A stretch of DNA of 43,426 bases from a virus. The position numbers were made by a program, and so were the translations under genes. The stretch spans positions 1 to 43,426 of IMG/VR virus record IMGVR_UViG_3300045741_000487; one strand, written 5' to 3'. How positions within the stretch are numbered: position 1 is the stretch's first letter; the number at the start of each line of letters is the position of its first letter. This document shows, piece after piece, positions 1 to 9,088 of the stretch. The notes below the pieces were generated by a model. It did not search any database, was not told where the DNA came from, and was given only the letters and a program-made list of their open reading frames with translations.

Positions 1-104
1 TAGGACTCCTTCACCTTCGCGTCGTTGAGCTGATCCTGCAGCCCGGTGGCGACGCTGGCGACCGCGGCGCCGGCTTGGGTGAGCGCTGCGCCAAGGCGCT
101 GCCG
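1..104. repeat. Terminal overlap, copy 1 (circular contig end)
   Basis: Bases 6-104 are identical to 43328-43426 (99 bp); bases 1-4 also match 43323-43326, with one mismatch at position 5 (A here, C at 43327). An exact 99-bp end overlap is what a k-mer assembler leaves when it closes a circle. The same reading frame continues across the join, so this is best read as an assembly overlap of a circular or circularly permuted genome, not as two physical terminal repeats. Confidence 0.9.
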
Positions 105-200
105 TTGCTCGCTCGAAGCGTCGCCTTGCGGAACAACGCGCGTCGGGTTGAAGCCGCCGCTCGACCCGGTCTGCAGCGGAATGGATGGGATGGTGGGCAT
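1..200 (-). CDS. T7 gp15-like internal virion protein, N-terminal part (continues at 43426)
   Basis: The gene starts with ATG at 200-198, directly abutting the stop of the upstream 211-residue gene (201), and stays open to the window edge. Codon phase at base 104 matches the phase at 43426, where the identical sequence goes on into the 41270-43426 reading frame. This piece supplies the first 32 unique residues (beginning MPTIPSIPLQTG) plus the stretch repeated at the other end. Joined, the protein has about 750 residues, close to T7 gp15 (747). The mismatch at base 5 would turn an Ala codon into Ser and is probably a contig-end error. The role as an ejected core protein is inferred from size, Ala/Gln-rich composition and gene order. 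Confidence 0.8.
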   Translation of the reverse strand, partial: MPTIPSIPLQTGSSGGFNPTRVVPQGDASSEQRQRLGAALTQAGAAVASVATGLQDQLNDAKVKES

Positions 201-836
201 CTAGCCTTCGCTCCTCGACCGGTAGTAGGCGGAACGCTCGGACTGCGCGGCCCACTGGCCGGCGACGAGGCCTGCACCGCTGATGAAGCCGCCGGCGCCG
301 GCAAGCGCTGGGCTCATCGAACGAGCCGATCCTCGCAGGTTGCCCGCACTGACCATGGCTGCGCGCGCCTGGTTGGACGCATCCACGGATCGCGTGCGCG
401 CCGCAGCGGCTGCGCGCGTCGCGTTTGAGTCGATGTTGATCATGTCGGCTTCCTTCGAGAACGAGATCGAAGCCGACACTTCGGCGGCGCTACCGACGCC
501 CACGGCGACGCCCCCGGCGGCCTGCCGCACGCGCTCCTGCCCTTTCAGCTGCCGGTATTGCAGGCCGACGCGTCCCATCTCGTCGGCACCGGCTCGCATG
601 GCCAACTGGGCGTCCTGCTCGGCCATGCGGGCGTTGGTGCTGGCGAGAGTCGCCTCGGTCTCCATCTCGAGCGCCTTCGATCGCGCCTCGTAGCGGCTCG
701 ACAGCACGCCGTAGTAGGAGGCCAGCGCCTGCTGCGTGATGCCAAACGCCATCGTCGCGTTCGCGAACGTCTGCCAGCCGGTGTATCCGCCGGAGCTAGG
801 CGGCGGTGCGTAGTCGACGTTGGGGACATTCACCAT
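201..836 (-). CDS. T7 gp14-like internal virion protein (ejectosome component)
   Basis: This 211-residue protein is the size of T7 gp14 (196). The start ATG (836-834) has a GGAGG Shine-Dalgarno about 8 bases upstream. After a short N-terminus (residues 1-25) comes a long Ala/Gln/Met/Glu-rich helical stretch (about 30-170) with repeated A-Q-x-A patterns, and a Gly/Ala-rich hydrophobic segment near 175-195. Small internal virion proteins of podophages that line the ejection channel have this composition. It lies between the nozzle gene and the gp15-sized and giant ejected proteins, the same order as T7 gp12-14-15-16. No enzymatic motif is visible; the call rests on composition and position. Confidence 0.65.
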   Translation of the reverse strand: MVNVPNVDYAPPPSSGGYTGWQTFANATMAFGITQQALASYYGVLSSRYEARSKALEMETEATLASTNARMAEQDAQLAMRAGADEMGRVGLQYRQLKGQERVRQAAGGVAVGVGSAAEVSASISFSKEADMINIDSNATRAAAAARTRSVDASNQARAAMVSAGNLRGSARSMSPALAGAGGFISGAGLVAGQWAAQSERSAYYRSRSEG

Positions 837-839
837 GGG

Positions 840-3800
840 TCATCCTCCGCTCGGCACTTCGATGGTCACGGCCAGCACGTCGAGGGGCAGTGGCAGATCC
901 TGACGGATCCAGACCTGCCCTTCCTGGTTCCAGTCGCCTGGCAGGTTCACCTGCTCGCGACCGGTGAATGCTTGCCCCACCGCCGGCCGTCGCGACGGTC
1001 GCAGCACGCCGGCGGCTGGCTCGAGGCTCGGATCTTCGGGCGCCGGACCAGATAGGAAGCGGCCCGATGCGTCGAGGCGCAGCCACAGCTGCGTCGGGTT
1101 CTTGGGCGTGCCAGTGCCGGCAGCGCTGGCCTGCAACGCGATCGGCAAGGTCTTGATGTCGGTGACGAACTGCAGGCCGAAGTGCGCGCGCGTGACGGCC
1201 GTCGTCGAGGTCCAAGTGCCGCCCGTGATGCGCGCCGTGCCGGCAACGCCGTCGGCGCTGTAGTGCACGGTGAGGCCATTGAAGCGATCGAGCCCGGTGA
1301 TCGTCTTCGTGGCCGGGCCGGAGTAGCTCATCCCGGAATCGACGTGGAACGCGTCGGCGTAGCTCGCGCGCTGGTGAGGTGCCGCTCGCTCGACGTAGAA
1401 CGCGTCGCCGGCGCCGAGGTCGCGCTTCGTCACTACGTAGAGGCGGTCCTCGTCGCCGTCCGGGATCGCGCAGACCGATTCGAACGAACCGTCCGTCACA
1501 TGCTGGTGCCACGCGCCAATCTGTTCCTCTGGCACGTAGGTGATCGCAAGCAACTTGCCAGACGCCGTGTTGTTCGCCATCGGGCGCGACACGAACCACA
1601 GCGTCGGCGTTGGGGCCTTCGCGTAGGTCTGCTGGCGGATCGAGAAGCCGTCGAACAGGTGGTAGGCGCGCAAGGACAGATCGCCGGTCAGATATCCCCA
1701 GACAGACTGGTCGAATGCCATCTCGCGAACGTGCTGGCCGCGCGACGAGACGAACACGATCGTGCCGTTGACGATGCTGGGAGCCACGCTGCTGGAACCG
1801 ATGTAGCTCTGTGGCCGCACGCTGATCGATTCCGGCGTGAGCGCGTCGTTGTTCTGCGGTGTCACGCGCAGTTCGACCGTGCTGCCGAGCAAGATCAAGT
1901 GCGTCAACGGAACGGCGTGCCGAATCGCAACAGCGCCGATATTCGCACCTGACGTGACGCGGAACAGGATGCGGTCGCTGGCGACCGTAGGCACCGAGTA
2001 GCTGAGGTCGGTGTCGGTGCCGCTGGCGCTGGCCCACACGTCAGCAGGTCGCAGAATCGACCCGCCAAGAATCAGGCGCTGCTCGAAGTAGGAGACGGTG
2101 CCAGGGAAGGATCCAGCCTTGGCGAACCACTGTCCGGTCGGCGCACCGCCAAGAGCGATCGCCGTCGTGCTGTCCTGCGTTGCAGCGAGCTGGAAGGAGT
2201 TGCCGCCGGAGTTGCCACCAGGCGCTGCGTTGAGCACGAAGTATGGCTTGCCCACCTCGATGCCGGTCGGCATCTCGACGGACGCGTCGAAGATCACCGG
2301 AGCCCCATTGCTCAGGCCGTGCCCTGGCCACACGACAGCGTCGTTGGCGAGGTCGAACGTGATCTGGCTGGACACGAGCAGCGACGTGTCGGGAACTGGT
2401 GCCGTGATCGAGGTGTCGGCGCGCAGGTTGCCCTCGTCGGAGAAGGATGGCGACTGCGTCTCGCCGATCAGGCCGAACAGCCCGAGCAGCTTGCGGTAGA
2501 CGCGGTAGCGAACGGCACCTGGCACCGCGCTCCACTGCAGTGGATTGCGCGCGCCGTCGACCAACAGGTTGTTGTAGACATCGACGACGTTTCCGGCACC
2601 GCTCTCGATCCCATCGGCATCGACCGAGGTGACGCAGTAGAAGTTGTGCGCGTCGACCGAGTTGCTCACCCGCACCGTGGCGTTGGGAGTCGCGCCGATC
2701 CCGGATGCGGTCACGCTTCTGCCGTCGGTATAGGTGCGAAGGTAGAGGTTGACCGTCGTCGGCGCCGACGAGTCGTGCACCGCGTAGAACCCGTCCGGGA
2801 TTCCTTTCGCAGCCAACCCAGCGACGAACAGCGGTTCACCATCCTGGAAGTTGTGCGGGGTCTCGGTCTGCAACTGCACCGGCGGGCCGACGTTCACCAC
2901 CTGATTGATGCCCATGCCGGCCCCTGGCTCGGGAGCAGGGCAGTTCAGGTCGTTGGGTGGCGCGACCGAGGTGCCGAACGTCACGTCGCGGAGCTCCCAC
3001 TTCGTTGCGCCGAGCCGTCGAAGCTCGGCCAGCGGCCGGTAGCGACTTGCGATCTTGACCACGTCGTTGCTCTGCGCAGTCTCGAACGCGAAGAGTTCGG
3101 CATCGGAGTAGTAGTGTGGCACCTCGTAGTAGGCGTTGCCGAACGCGATGACGCCCGAGGCACCAGCGCCGATGTCGATGATGGGACCAATCGGCGTCGC
3201 GGATACCTGGAAGTCGTCGGTGTTCTTGTTGCGCACGTAGTAGTTCGCGCCGAAGACGATCCCTACCGGAGCGGTCGTGCCGGAGAAGATGACAGGGTCG
3301 CCGTTGCCGTATCCGTGGGCGACGAGTTGCACGCGATTCGAGGTCGTGTCGAAGGTGACAGCGCCGCCGCTGCCTGGCACGCGGCACCAGTAGATGGTGT
3401 TGGTCGGCGGGCGTCCGAGGTAGTCCTCGGTCGACACGAACGTCGCGAGCCGCGAAGGATCGCCCCATGGGCGCTTCATGACGACCGCTGCGAACGGCCC
3501 TGGCGTGCCCATCGCGAGATCGCCCGGCTCGTAGGCATACTGCACTCGCATCGGCCCACTGCCCGAATGCGTGATGTCGATCGCGATGCCGGCGAGCGCG
3601 TCGGACCTCGACCTGGCCAGCTTGATGCGCTTCGGATCGCCGGTCGCGATCGCATAGTGCACCGTGCCTGGGAAAATTGGGTCATAGGGGCCGGACAACG
3701 CCGAGAAGTTCTGGCCAGCAACCGTCGGCACCAACGCCACCGAGCAGTTGAACGGAGCGCCGGTCAAGGCGATCGGCGTGCCGAAGCGCGTGAGACTGAT

Positions 3801-4646
3801 CTGGTAGAGAGTCCCCTTCGCGTAGACGTAGTAGACGCGGTTGGCCTCGATCTCTGCCGGAAGAGCGCCGGTCGTCGCGAACGTGACCGCGGCGCCATGC
3901 GTGAAGAAGCCGGTGCCGAGCGAGTAGTTGCCCGTGGTGAACGAGCCGGGAGATCCCAACGTGAAGTTGACCGGCGACAGCGTTGGCGTGGCCAGCAGCA
4001 CCACCGGGGCTCCCGTCGTGAACGCGTGGTTCGCGCCGAACACGACGGTGTCGCCCACAGAGTCGACGCCGGAGACTTCGTAGTAGCTGACCCCTGGTGG
4101 CGTGCCGCCCTGCCAGCCAGCGCCGAGCGTGATCTGCGTGGCCGTGTTCGCGGTGATGTAGCCCCAGCTGTTGCCGCATCGCAGCGTCATGCCGACGAGA
4201 CCGTTGACCGGGAAGGCAGCGCCACCGTCCGTCATCTGCGGCGCGCCGGCGGCTGTCGCCGTCGAGTTGCCGCTGGCCGTGAGCGTGTTGGATGCCGTGA
4301 CGAAGTCCGCGGGCTTCTGGTAGAGCAGCGGCTGGCCGTCGGAGTAGAAGCGGAAGTAGCCGATGTCGCGGCCGTCGACCGTCGACCTACCAGCCAGGAT
4401 CGCGAACGACTGCTCTTCGTTGAAGACGAACGAGAACAGCCGCGGCGTTGAGATGGCTGGTGACTTGACGTTGCCGACGAACTCGAAGCCACCGCGCCTC
4501 GAGACGCCGCCCGTCACTCGCACGACCGCGTTCCGCAGCAGCGCCACACCGCTCTTGCGCTTGGGATCGTCGTAGCGGTCCCACATGCCGAGCGACACCT
4601 CGCCGCCCGACAGTGACAGCTGCAGGTCGCGCTGGTGGCGGGTCAT
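840..4646 (-). CDS. Tail nozzle (T7 gp12-like tubular protein B), greatly enlarged
   Basis: The N-terminus (residues 8-60) has the typical podovirus nozzle signature: LSGGEVS, a polar segment, then a VTGGVSRRGGFEFV motif. The protein would form the hexameric nozzle below the gatekeeper. At 1268 residues it is much longer than T7 gp12 (794). The extra length comes from beta-rich insertions: copies of one module at about residues 244-306, 434-501, 581-638 and 761-840, and a fibronectin-III-like stretch at about 655-740 (VDADGIESG followed by W-x-A-V-P-G-A-x-x-Y-R-V-Y). The conserved nozzle core resumes after about 850. The start ATG overlaps the stop of the gatekeeper gene by 4 nt, as expected for two interface partners made together. 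Which face of the tail carries the insertions cannot be told from sequence. Confidence 0.85.
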   Translation of the reverse strand: MTRHQRDLQLSLSGGEVSLGMWDRYDDPKRKSGVALLRNAVVRVTGGVSRRGGFEFVGNVKSPAISTPRLFSFVFNEEQSFAILAGRSTVDGRDIGYFRFYSDGQPLLYQKPADFVTASNTLTASGNSTATAAGAPQMTDGGAAFPVNGLVGMTLRCGNSWGYITANTATQITLGAGWQGGTPPGVSYYEVSGVDSVGDTVVFGANHAFTTGAPVVLLATPTLSPVNFTLGSPGSFTTGNYSLGTGFFTHGAAVTFATTGALPAEIEANRVYYVYAKGTLYQISLTRFGTPIALTGAPFNCSVALVPTVAGQNFSALSGPYDPIFPGTVHYAIATGDPKRIKLARSRSDALAGIAIDITHSGSGPMRVQYAYEPGDLAMGTPGPFAAVVMKRPWGDPSRLATFVSTEDYLGRPPTNTIYWCRVPGSGGAVTFDTTSNRVQLVAHGYGNGDPVIFSGTTAPVGIVFGANYYVRNKNTDDFQVSATPIGPIIDIGAGASGVIAFGNAYYEVPHYYSDAELFAFETAQSNDVVKIASRYRPLAELRRLGATKWELRDVTFGTSVAPPNDLNCPAPEPGAGMGINQVVNVGPPVQLQTETPHNFQDGEPLFVAGLAAKGIPDGFYAVHDSSAPTTVNLYLRTYTDGRSVTASGIGATPNATVRVSNSVDAHNFYCVTSVDADGIESGAGNVVDVYNNLLVDGARNPLQWSAVPGAVRYRVYRKLLGLFGLIGETQSPSFSDEGNLRADTSITAPVPDTSLLVSSQITFDLANDAVVWPGHGLSNGAPVIFDASVEMPTGIEVGKPYFVLNAAPGGNSGGNSFQLAATQDSTTAIALGGAPTGQWFAKAGSFPGTVSYFEQRLILGGSILRPADVWASASGTDTDLSYSVPTVASDRILFRVTSGANIGAVAIRHAVPLTHLILLGSTVELRVTPQNNDALTPESISVRPQSYIGSSSVAPSIVNGTIVFVSSRGQHVREMAFDQSVWGYLTGDLSLRAYHLFDGFSIRQQTYAKAPTPTLWFVSRPMANNTASGKLLAITYVPEEQIGAWHQHVTDGSFESVCAIPDGDEDRLYVVTKRDLGAGDAFYVERAAPHQRASYADAFHVDSGMSYSGPATKTITGLDRFNGLTVHYSADGVAGTARITGGTWTSTTAVTRAHFGLQFVTDIKTLPIALQASAAGTGTPKNPTQLWLRLDASGRFLSGPAPEDPSLEPAAGVLRPSRRPAVGQAFTGREQVNLPGDWNQEGQVWIRQDLPLPLDVLAVTIEVPSGG

Positions 4647-7600
4647 CGGTTGGAGATGTGGTTCGGAACGTGCTGGATCTGGGGGCTGCGCTGGTTGGCG
4701 GCCAACGAACTCGCGGCGCCGAGGTAGGCGGCCATGTGACGGAGCAGGCGCTGCGACACCTGTTCGCCGGCGTCGCCGCGGATGATCGGGGCGGCGATCA
4801 GCGAACCGAGCTGCAGCGACAACGCCGAGCGGAACACCGACGGGAACTTGCCGGCGTCTCGGATGCGCGTGACGTAGCGCAGCGTGGCATCTTCCTGGTT
4901 GGTGAAGAGCAATCGCCTGCCGGAGTCGGTCTGCTCGATCTGGAACGGTGCGTCGGCTCGCCCCATCGCCTCGACCACGGGACGTTCATCGAACGCCGAC
5001 GGCGAGACCGACTGCGCCTGCTGGTAGTCGTTGTTGGGGTTCGGCGGCAGCACCGCGAACGAACACAGCGCGTCCGGCGGGATCAGGTAGCAGAACTTGT
5101 AGTGGTCGTAGAGCGGCGACGCCGGCGGCGTGGTCGCCGTCAGCACTCGCCGCGTCAGCGCGAAGTCCCACTGCCGCAGCGAGAGCAACGCGTCTCGAGC
5201 TTCGCCGAACAGAGACTGGCACACCTCTGCCTCGATCGAACCGTCGTCGAAGCTGGTCAGCGTGTTGGTCACGCCGATGTGCTTGAGCGCCGAGTTGCAG
5301 ATCGCAAGTTCGGCCTCGAGGTCGCGCTCGTCCTTGGTCATCTCGACCCACTGCGCGTAGATGCGGCGCTCGAGGATCGTCATGCCCTTGCCGGTGTGGT
5401 GTAGCACGTCGACACCAGCCATGCCGGGAAGCGAGGCGATGCGCGGCAAGTCGTCCTGCGAGATCCCGGTGCGCATGAACACGTCCTCGGCTGCCATCAG
5501 ATCCTTGGCCGCGTTCACCACGTCCGAGTATTGCCAAGGCGGATTCTCGCAGTGCGGGTCGATCCACTTGACCTCCTCGGCCGGGCCAGCGGTGAGACCG
5601 CGATCGAACAGTGCTTCCCGGACGGCCCGCTTGAACCGCGTGCCGTTCTCGTAGTAGCGGTTCGCGAGATCCTCGAACGACGAGTCGCCCTCGCCCTGCA
5701 GCCACACGATGCCGACGCACTCGGCCCCGACGCTTCCCTCAGCCGACCACGCGAGCACGGCCGCGTCCATCGTGTCGAGCAGGCGCTGGAAGATGTTGTT
5801 CGGATCGCCAGTCGGCGACCACGACATCATCGCGGCGCCATCGAAGTTCTCGATGCCAAGCGTCGGCGCCACGATCGGTGCCTCGCTGTGGCCTAGGTTG
5901 GTGCCACCGATCGCCAGCTGCACGATGTCGACCTGCTCGCCAAGTGCTTCGGCAAGGGCGACGCCCAGGCCGGTCGAGAACGTCATCTTCGGATCGCCCA
6001 GGCGAGACGGCCCCGTGAACGGTTGGTAGATGCCGCCCGTGATGCAGTAGTGGTTGGGATGGTTGAAGCCAGGCGGGAACGGATTCACCTTCGCTTCCTG
6101 GCGAAGGATCGTGGCAAGCACGTTGCCGCTCGAGGCGAACACCGACGTGCCGTCGATGCGGACGCCTTGGTAGGTCGAGGCGATGTAGGCGGCGGCCGTG
6201 TTGGCCTCGACGCTGTAGTAGCGCTGCCCCAGCCGGACCTTCGGCGTGACCGCACCATCGCCGTAGAAGCGCAGCACCTCGTTGGGCCAGATGGTGGGGA
6301 CGGTCGCGAGAATCGGCAGGCCGATGGATTCGCTTAGGCTGCCAGCCGCCATCTGGAATGGGCCAGACCATGTCGCCTTGCCCTCGAACGGGCACCACGG
6401 CAGGAACAACGCCCACTTCTTCCACGGGATCGCGTTGCCGTTGGCGTCGGTGGGTGGCGTGATCTCGTAGGTGTCGCCAGCGCCTGGCGCGTTCGTGAAC
6501 GCGGTGCCGAGTCGGAGGAATCCCTTCCCGCCGCTGTAGTAGGAGTCTGCCAGCGGCACAGTCTGGCCGGCGTTGGCGCCGGTGAGCGCGGTGATGTAGC
6601 AGCCCGTGTGCGAGCCGACGAACACCTCCTGCAGGGTGACGATCGACGACTTCGCTTCTGCGTCCGTGATGATCACCTCGGTGCCACCTGGAGTCGCCGA
6701 CACGTAGAACGCGAAGTAGGCGTCCTGGCGCACGATCTTCGCGCTGATGGTTGCTTGCGCGCTGAACGCCACGGCGGCTCCGTCCGGCGCCAGCGACAGC
6801 TGCACGTATTGCTGGTCGAGCACGGTCACGTAGTAGTCCGTGGTCGTGTTCAGTTCGGCCGGCAGCGTGCCAGTCAGCCGCACCTTCTCGTTGTTCGTCA
6901 GCGTGTGGGATGTCACTCCGGGAAGCGCGGCCAGGATCTTGTCGTTGACATCGTCCCAGCCCTGCACGGCGATCTCTTCGAGTTCTGTGGCGAGGCGAGT
7001 GACGTAGTAGGTGGCCGATGGCGTGATCGCCAACGGCAGGTGGAACTGGACCGCGACAATGCCGGCAAGCGCTCCGGTGATGTTCACCGGTGTGCCGCCT
7101 CGCGTCGTGCTGACCTTGATGTCGAGGCCAACCGAGTAGACGACGAAGTAGCCGATGTTGAGCGTGATCCCTGGGATCGCGCCGCCTCCGCCATCCGTGA
7201 ACACGACGGTGTCGTTCACGACGAATGGGTTCGCTCCGAGCAGCGTGACGATCTCGGTTGCCGGCGTCGTCGAGGTAACCAGCGCGATGCCGGCGCTCTT
7301 CGTGAATGCAACAGGCTCGCCGACGTAGACGGGCCGCGTCTTGATCGTGAAACGCGAGAAGGTCGGCGCTCCTGCAGCGTCGAGCACGGTGCGGATTGAT
7401 GCGCTGTGCGCGATCGTGTCGAGCAGCGACCCAACGTCGCAGAGACCTCCGCACATGTTCAGGAGCTTGAGTTCGCTCGCGCTACTCGCGGCACCGCCGG
7501 TGATCGGGAAGCTGAACACCTCGCCGAACTCGGGCGGCGGATACAAGGTCGGCGACACCGTGATCTGGTTGGTCGCAGCGGCCCATCCGGCCTGCACGGT

Positions 7601-8137
7601 GTGCTTCGATCCGGTGCGCTTGCGCGTGATGACCAAGCCGACCGGGTCGTATTGCCAGCGGACGCTGGTCTGCAGCACCGACGGCGTCGACCCAGGCATG
7701 ATCGTGCCGTCGCCGGGGAACGTGTAGGTCTCCCCGATCCCCAGGTTCATGTAGTTGCAGGTCGGGTTGTAGAAGGTCAGGAACCGGATCGCGTTGATGC
7801 ACAGCCCGCGCGTGTCGAACTGCTGCCACTTCCCTACCTCGCCACCGTCACTGAAGCGGCCAAGCCGCGGGCCGCCGGCGAACGTGCCAGGCATCGTGAA
7901 CAGCTCCTGGTAGCTGTCGGCCCCCGAGATCACGTTGCGCGGCGCCAACGGGCTGCGGATGCGCAGCGTCTTGTGCTCGTCCTCCCAGGTCGGCGCGTCG
8001 GCGACCGCGGTGGCGTTGCTCTGACCGATCACCAGAAGGAACTTGCGCTTCTTCGCCATGGCCGCTGCTGATTGGTTGGTGGCACCGAGGGTCACTGCGC
8101 CACCGGACGACGGGCCCGAAGAAGGTGGCGGCGCCAT
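4643..8137 (-). CDS. SGNH/SASA-type esterase fused to tail gatekeeper (T7 gp11-like tubular protein A)
   Basis: One uninterrupted 1164-residue frame with two identities. The C-terminal ~230 residues (from about 933) match podovirus gatekeepers: AICNSALKHIGV, TSFDDGS, a RDALLSLRQWDFA block and the C-terminal MAAYLGAASSLAANQRSP helix. The rest carries the blocks of a sialate/acetylxylan O-acetylesterase (SASA, CE6 type): GQSN with nucleophile Ser40, GGTN near 742-745, WLQGEGD near 811-817 and a catalytic D-x-x-H near 910-913. Block I is separated from the next block by about 600 residues holding beta modules (about 292-365, 405-467, 613-677). An in-frame ATG at 5341-5339 could give a stand-alone gatekeeper of 232 residues, but only a weak GTGGG precedes it. 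The enzyme would remove acetyl groups from host surface sugar; substrate unknown. Confidence 0.85.
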   Translation of the reverse strand: MAPPPSSGPSSGGAVTLGATNQSAAAMAKKRKFLLVIGQSNATAVADAPTWEDEHKTLRIRSPLAPRNVISGADSYQELFTMPGTFAGGPRLGRFSDGGEVGKWQQFDTRGLCINAIRFLTFYNPTCNYMNLGIGETYTFPGDGTIMPGSTPSVLQTSVRWQYDPVGLVITRKRTGSKHTVQAGWAAATNQITVSPTLYPPPEFGEVFSFPITGGAASSASELKLLNMCGGLCDVGSLLDTIAHSASIRTVLDAAGAPTFSRFTIKTRPVYVGEPVAFTKSAGIALVTSTTPATEIVTLLGANPFVVNDTVVFTDGGGGAIPGITLNIGYFVVYSVGLDIKVSTTRGGTPVNITGALAGIVAVQFHLPLAITPSATYYVTRLATELEEIAVQGWDDVNDKILAALPGVTSHTLTNNEKVRLTGTLPAELNTTTDYYVTVLDQQYVQLSLAPDGAAVAFSAQATISAKIVRQDAYFAFYVSATPGGTEVIITDAEAKSSIVTLQEVFVGSHTGCYITALTGANAGQTVPLADSYYSGGKGFLRLGTAFTNAPGAGDTYEITPPTDANGNAIPWKKWALFLPWCPFEGKATWSGPFQMAAGSLSESIGLPILATVPTIWPNEVLRFYGDGAVTPKVRLGQRYYSVEANTAAAYIASTYQGVRIDGTSVFASSGNVLATILRQEAKVNPFPPGFNHPNHYCITGGIYQPFTGPSRLGDPKMTFSTGLGVALAEALGEQVDIVQLAIGGTNLGHSEAPIVAPTLGIENFDGAAMMSWSPTGDPNNIFQRLLDTMDAAVLAWSAEGSVGAECVGIVWLQGEGDSSFEDLANRYYENGTRFKRAVREALFDRGLTAGPAEEVKWIDPHCENPPWQYSDVVNAAKDLMAAEDVFMRTGISQDDLPRIASLPGMAGVDVLHHTGKGMTILERRIYAQWVEMTKDERDLEAELAICNSALKHIGVTNTLTSFDDGSIEAEVCQSLFGEARDALLSLRQWDFALTRRVLTATTPPASPLYDHYKFCYLIPPDALCSFAVLPPNPNNDYQQAQSVSPSAFDERPVVEAMGRADAPFQIEQTDSGRRLLFTNQEDATLRYVTRIRDAGKFPSVFRSALSLQLGSLIAAPIIRGDAGEQVSQRLLRHMAAYLGAASSLAANQRSPQIQHVPNHISNR

Positions 8138-8141
8138 CAGT

Positions 8142-8468
8142 TCACGGTGGTGTCACTTCGATGGATGGCTGGGATCGACCGGGCTGCATGCCGATCGGAC
8201 CGGTGAGGTTGTGCTTTTCGCGATGCCCCTCGGTGGTCCACTCCGGGGCAGGGACGCCGGAGCCGCCGCTGGCACTCTTCGTCGACTTCAGCGTGCGCTT
8301 CGCTCGGGGCGGGGCGATCTCTTCGTTCGCGTCGACGAAGGGACCATCGGGAGTGATCGGGACGCAGGTCTCGACCACCTCCCCAGGTTGGCGCAAGCGC
8401 TCGTCGATGAAGCACGTGGAGGTGATGCGGACCAGCTGCGGCCGCGTCTCGGTCTTGGCGTTGGCCAT
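8142..8468 (-). CDS. Small structural-region protein, function unknown
   Basis: A 108-residue reading frame with ATG at 8468-8466 and a GGAG-type ribosome site (GGAGAAAC) just upstream. The first half (about residues 10-50) has an FIDERLRQPGEVVETCVP pattern like small phage head-tail module proteins of the 'x-G-E-V-V-x-V' type; the second half is Pro/Gly/Ser/Lys-rich and probably disordered. It lies between the decoration-type gene and the esterase/gatekeeper gene, with 4 bases to the next start. It is chosen over an overlapping frame (8137-8484) because that frame is Arg/His-rich and has no ribosome site. No function is assigned. Confidence 0.65.
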   Translation of the reverse strand: MANAKTETRPQLVRITSTCFIDERLRQPGEVVETCVPITPDGPFVDANEEIAPPRAKRTLKSTKSASGGSGVPAPEWTTEGHREKHNLTGPIGMQPGRSQPSIEVTPP

Positions 8469-8488
8469 CTGTTTCTCCGTTCACTCCG

Positions 8489-9058
8489 TCACACCGGCAT
8501 GCGCGATTGCACGAGGCGGTTGGTGTTGTCTCGGCTCGGGTCGACTACCAGCCGTGCGCGGAACGCGCCGGCGCTGAAGCCGGTGTTGCCGCCAACCGCG
8601 TGGTTCGGCACCGTCAGACACAAGCCGAACCACGGCAGTGCCCGCTGCAGGTAGATCTTGCTGTAGTTGTAGCCGGGGATGTCGATGACGAAATTGGCGC
8701 CGGCCACGTTGTAGCCCTGGGTCGCGAAGTCCGCCGCGGTCCAACCGATCAGCGGGATTGCCTGTGCCACCAACACGCCACCGCTCTGGCCGATGAACTG
8801 CGTGTTGCCGACGAGGTTCGACGCATCGCTGATGCACATGGCGAAGTTGGCAACAGCCACCGCGCCACCGCCGGCATCCACCAACGGCGTCACCGTTTCG
8901 ATCTGCAGGTAGACACGCCGACCCTCGCCTGGTTCCCAGGCAAAGGCTGAGTCCGTGCCAGCGTTCAGCTGCAGGTTGTTGGTGCTGAGCGAGATGAACT
9001 GCCCGGCGGTTGGAACGCTGACCGAGATCAGCGTGCCACCGTAGTTGTCGACGATCAT
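8489..9058 (-). CDS. Probable minor capsid or decoration protein
   Basis: The ATG at 9058-9056 (MIVDNYGGTLIS) is preceded by GGAG at 8 bases, so it is preferred over the longer in-frame start at 9106; the protein has 189 residues. It is predicted to be mostly beta strand with hydrophobic and Asn/Gly-rich turns, no Cys-x-x-Cys and no enzymatic motif. It sits directly after the cement-type protein and before the tail genes, a place used for head-decoration or head-completion proteins. I do not recognise the family with certainty; a structural role is inferred from position and composition. Confidence 0.6.
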   Translation of the reverse strand: MIVDNYGGTLISVSVPTAGQFISLSTNNLQLNAGTDSAFAWEPGEGRRVYLQIETVTPLVDAGGGAVAVANFAMCISDASNLVGNTQFIGQSGGVLVAQAIPLIGWTAADFATQGYNVAGANFVIDIPGYNYSKIYLQRALPWFGLCLTVPNHAVGGNTGFSAGAFRARLVVDPSRDNTNRLVQSRMPV

Positions 9059-9088
9059 GGGGATGTCTCCGTTGGAAGGGGTTGTTGT

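Noticed and set aside
1-104. Physical direct terminal repeats as in T7
   Set aside because: The repeat is exactly k-mer sized (99 bp), lies inside a gene and keeps its frame, so an assembly overlap is simpler. Read mapping would settle it.
2319-4451. 710-residue plus-strand frame
   Set aside because: Antisense shadow of the nozzle gene; Arg/Val/His-rich, no ribosome site and no motif.
5739-7454. 571-residue minus-strand frame
   Set aside because: Alternative frame inside the esterase-gatekeeper gene, Arg/His/Asp-rich with no motif.
840-8137. Diversity-generating retroelement, expected from resemblance to BPP-1
   Set aside because: No reverse transcriptase gene and no template/variable repeat pair was seen; the repeated beta modules are divergent and not template copies.
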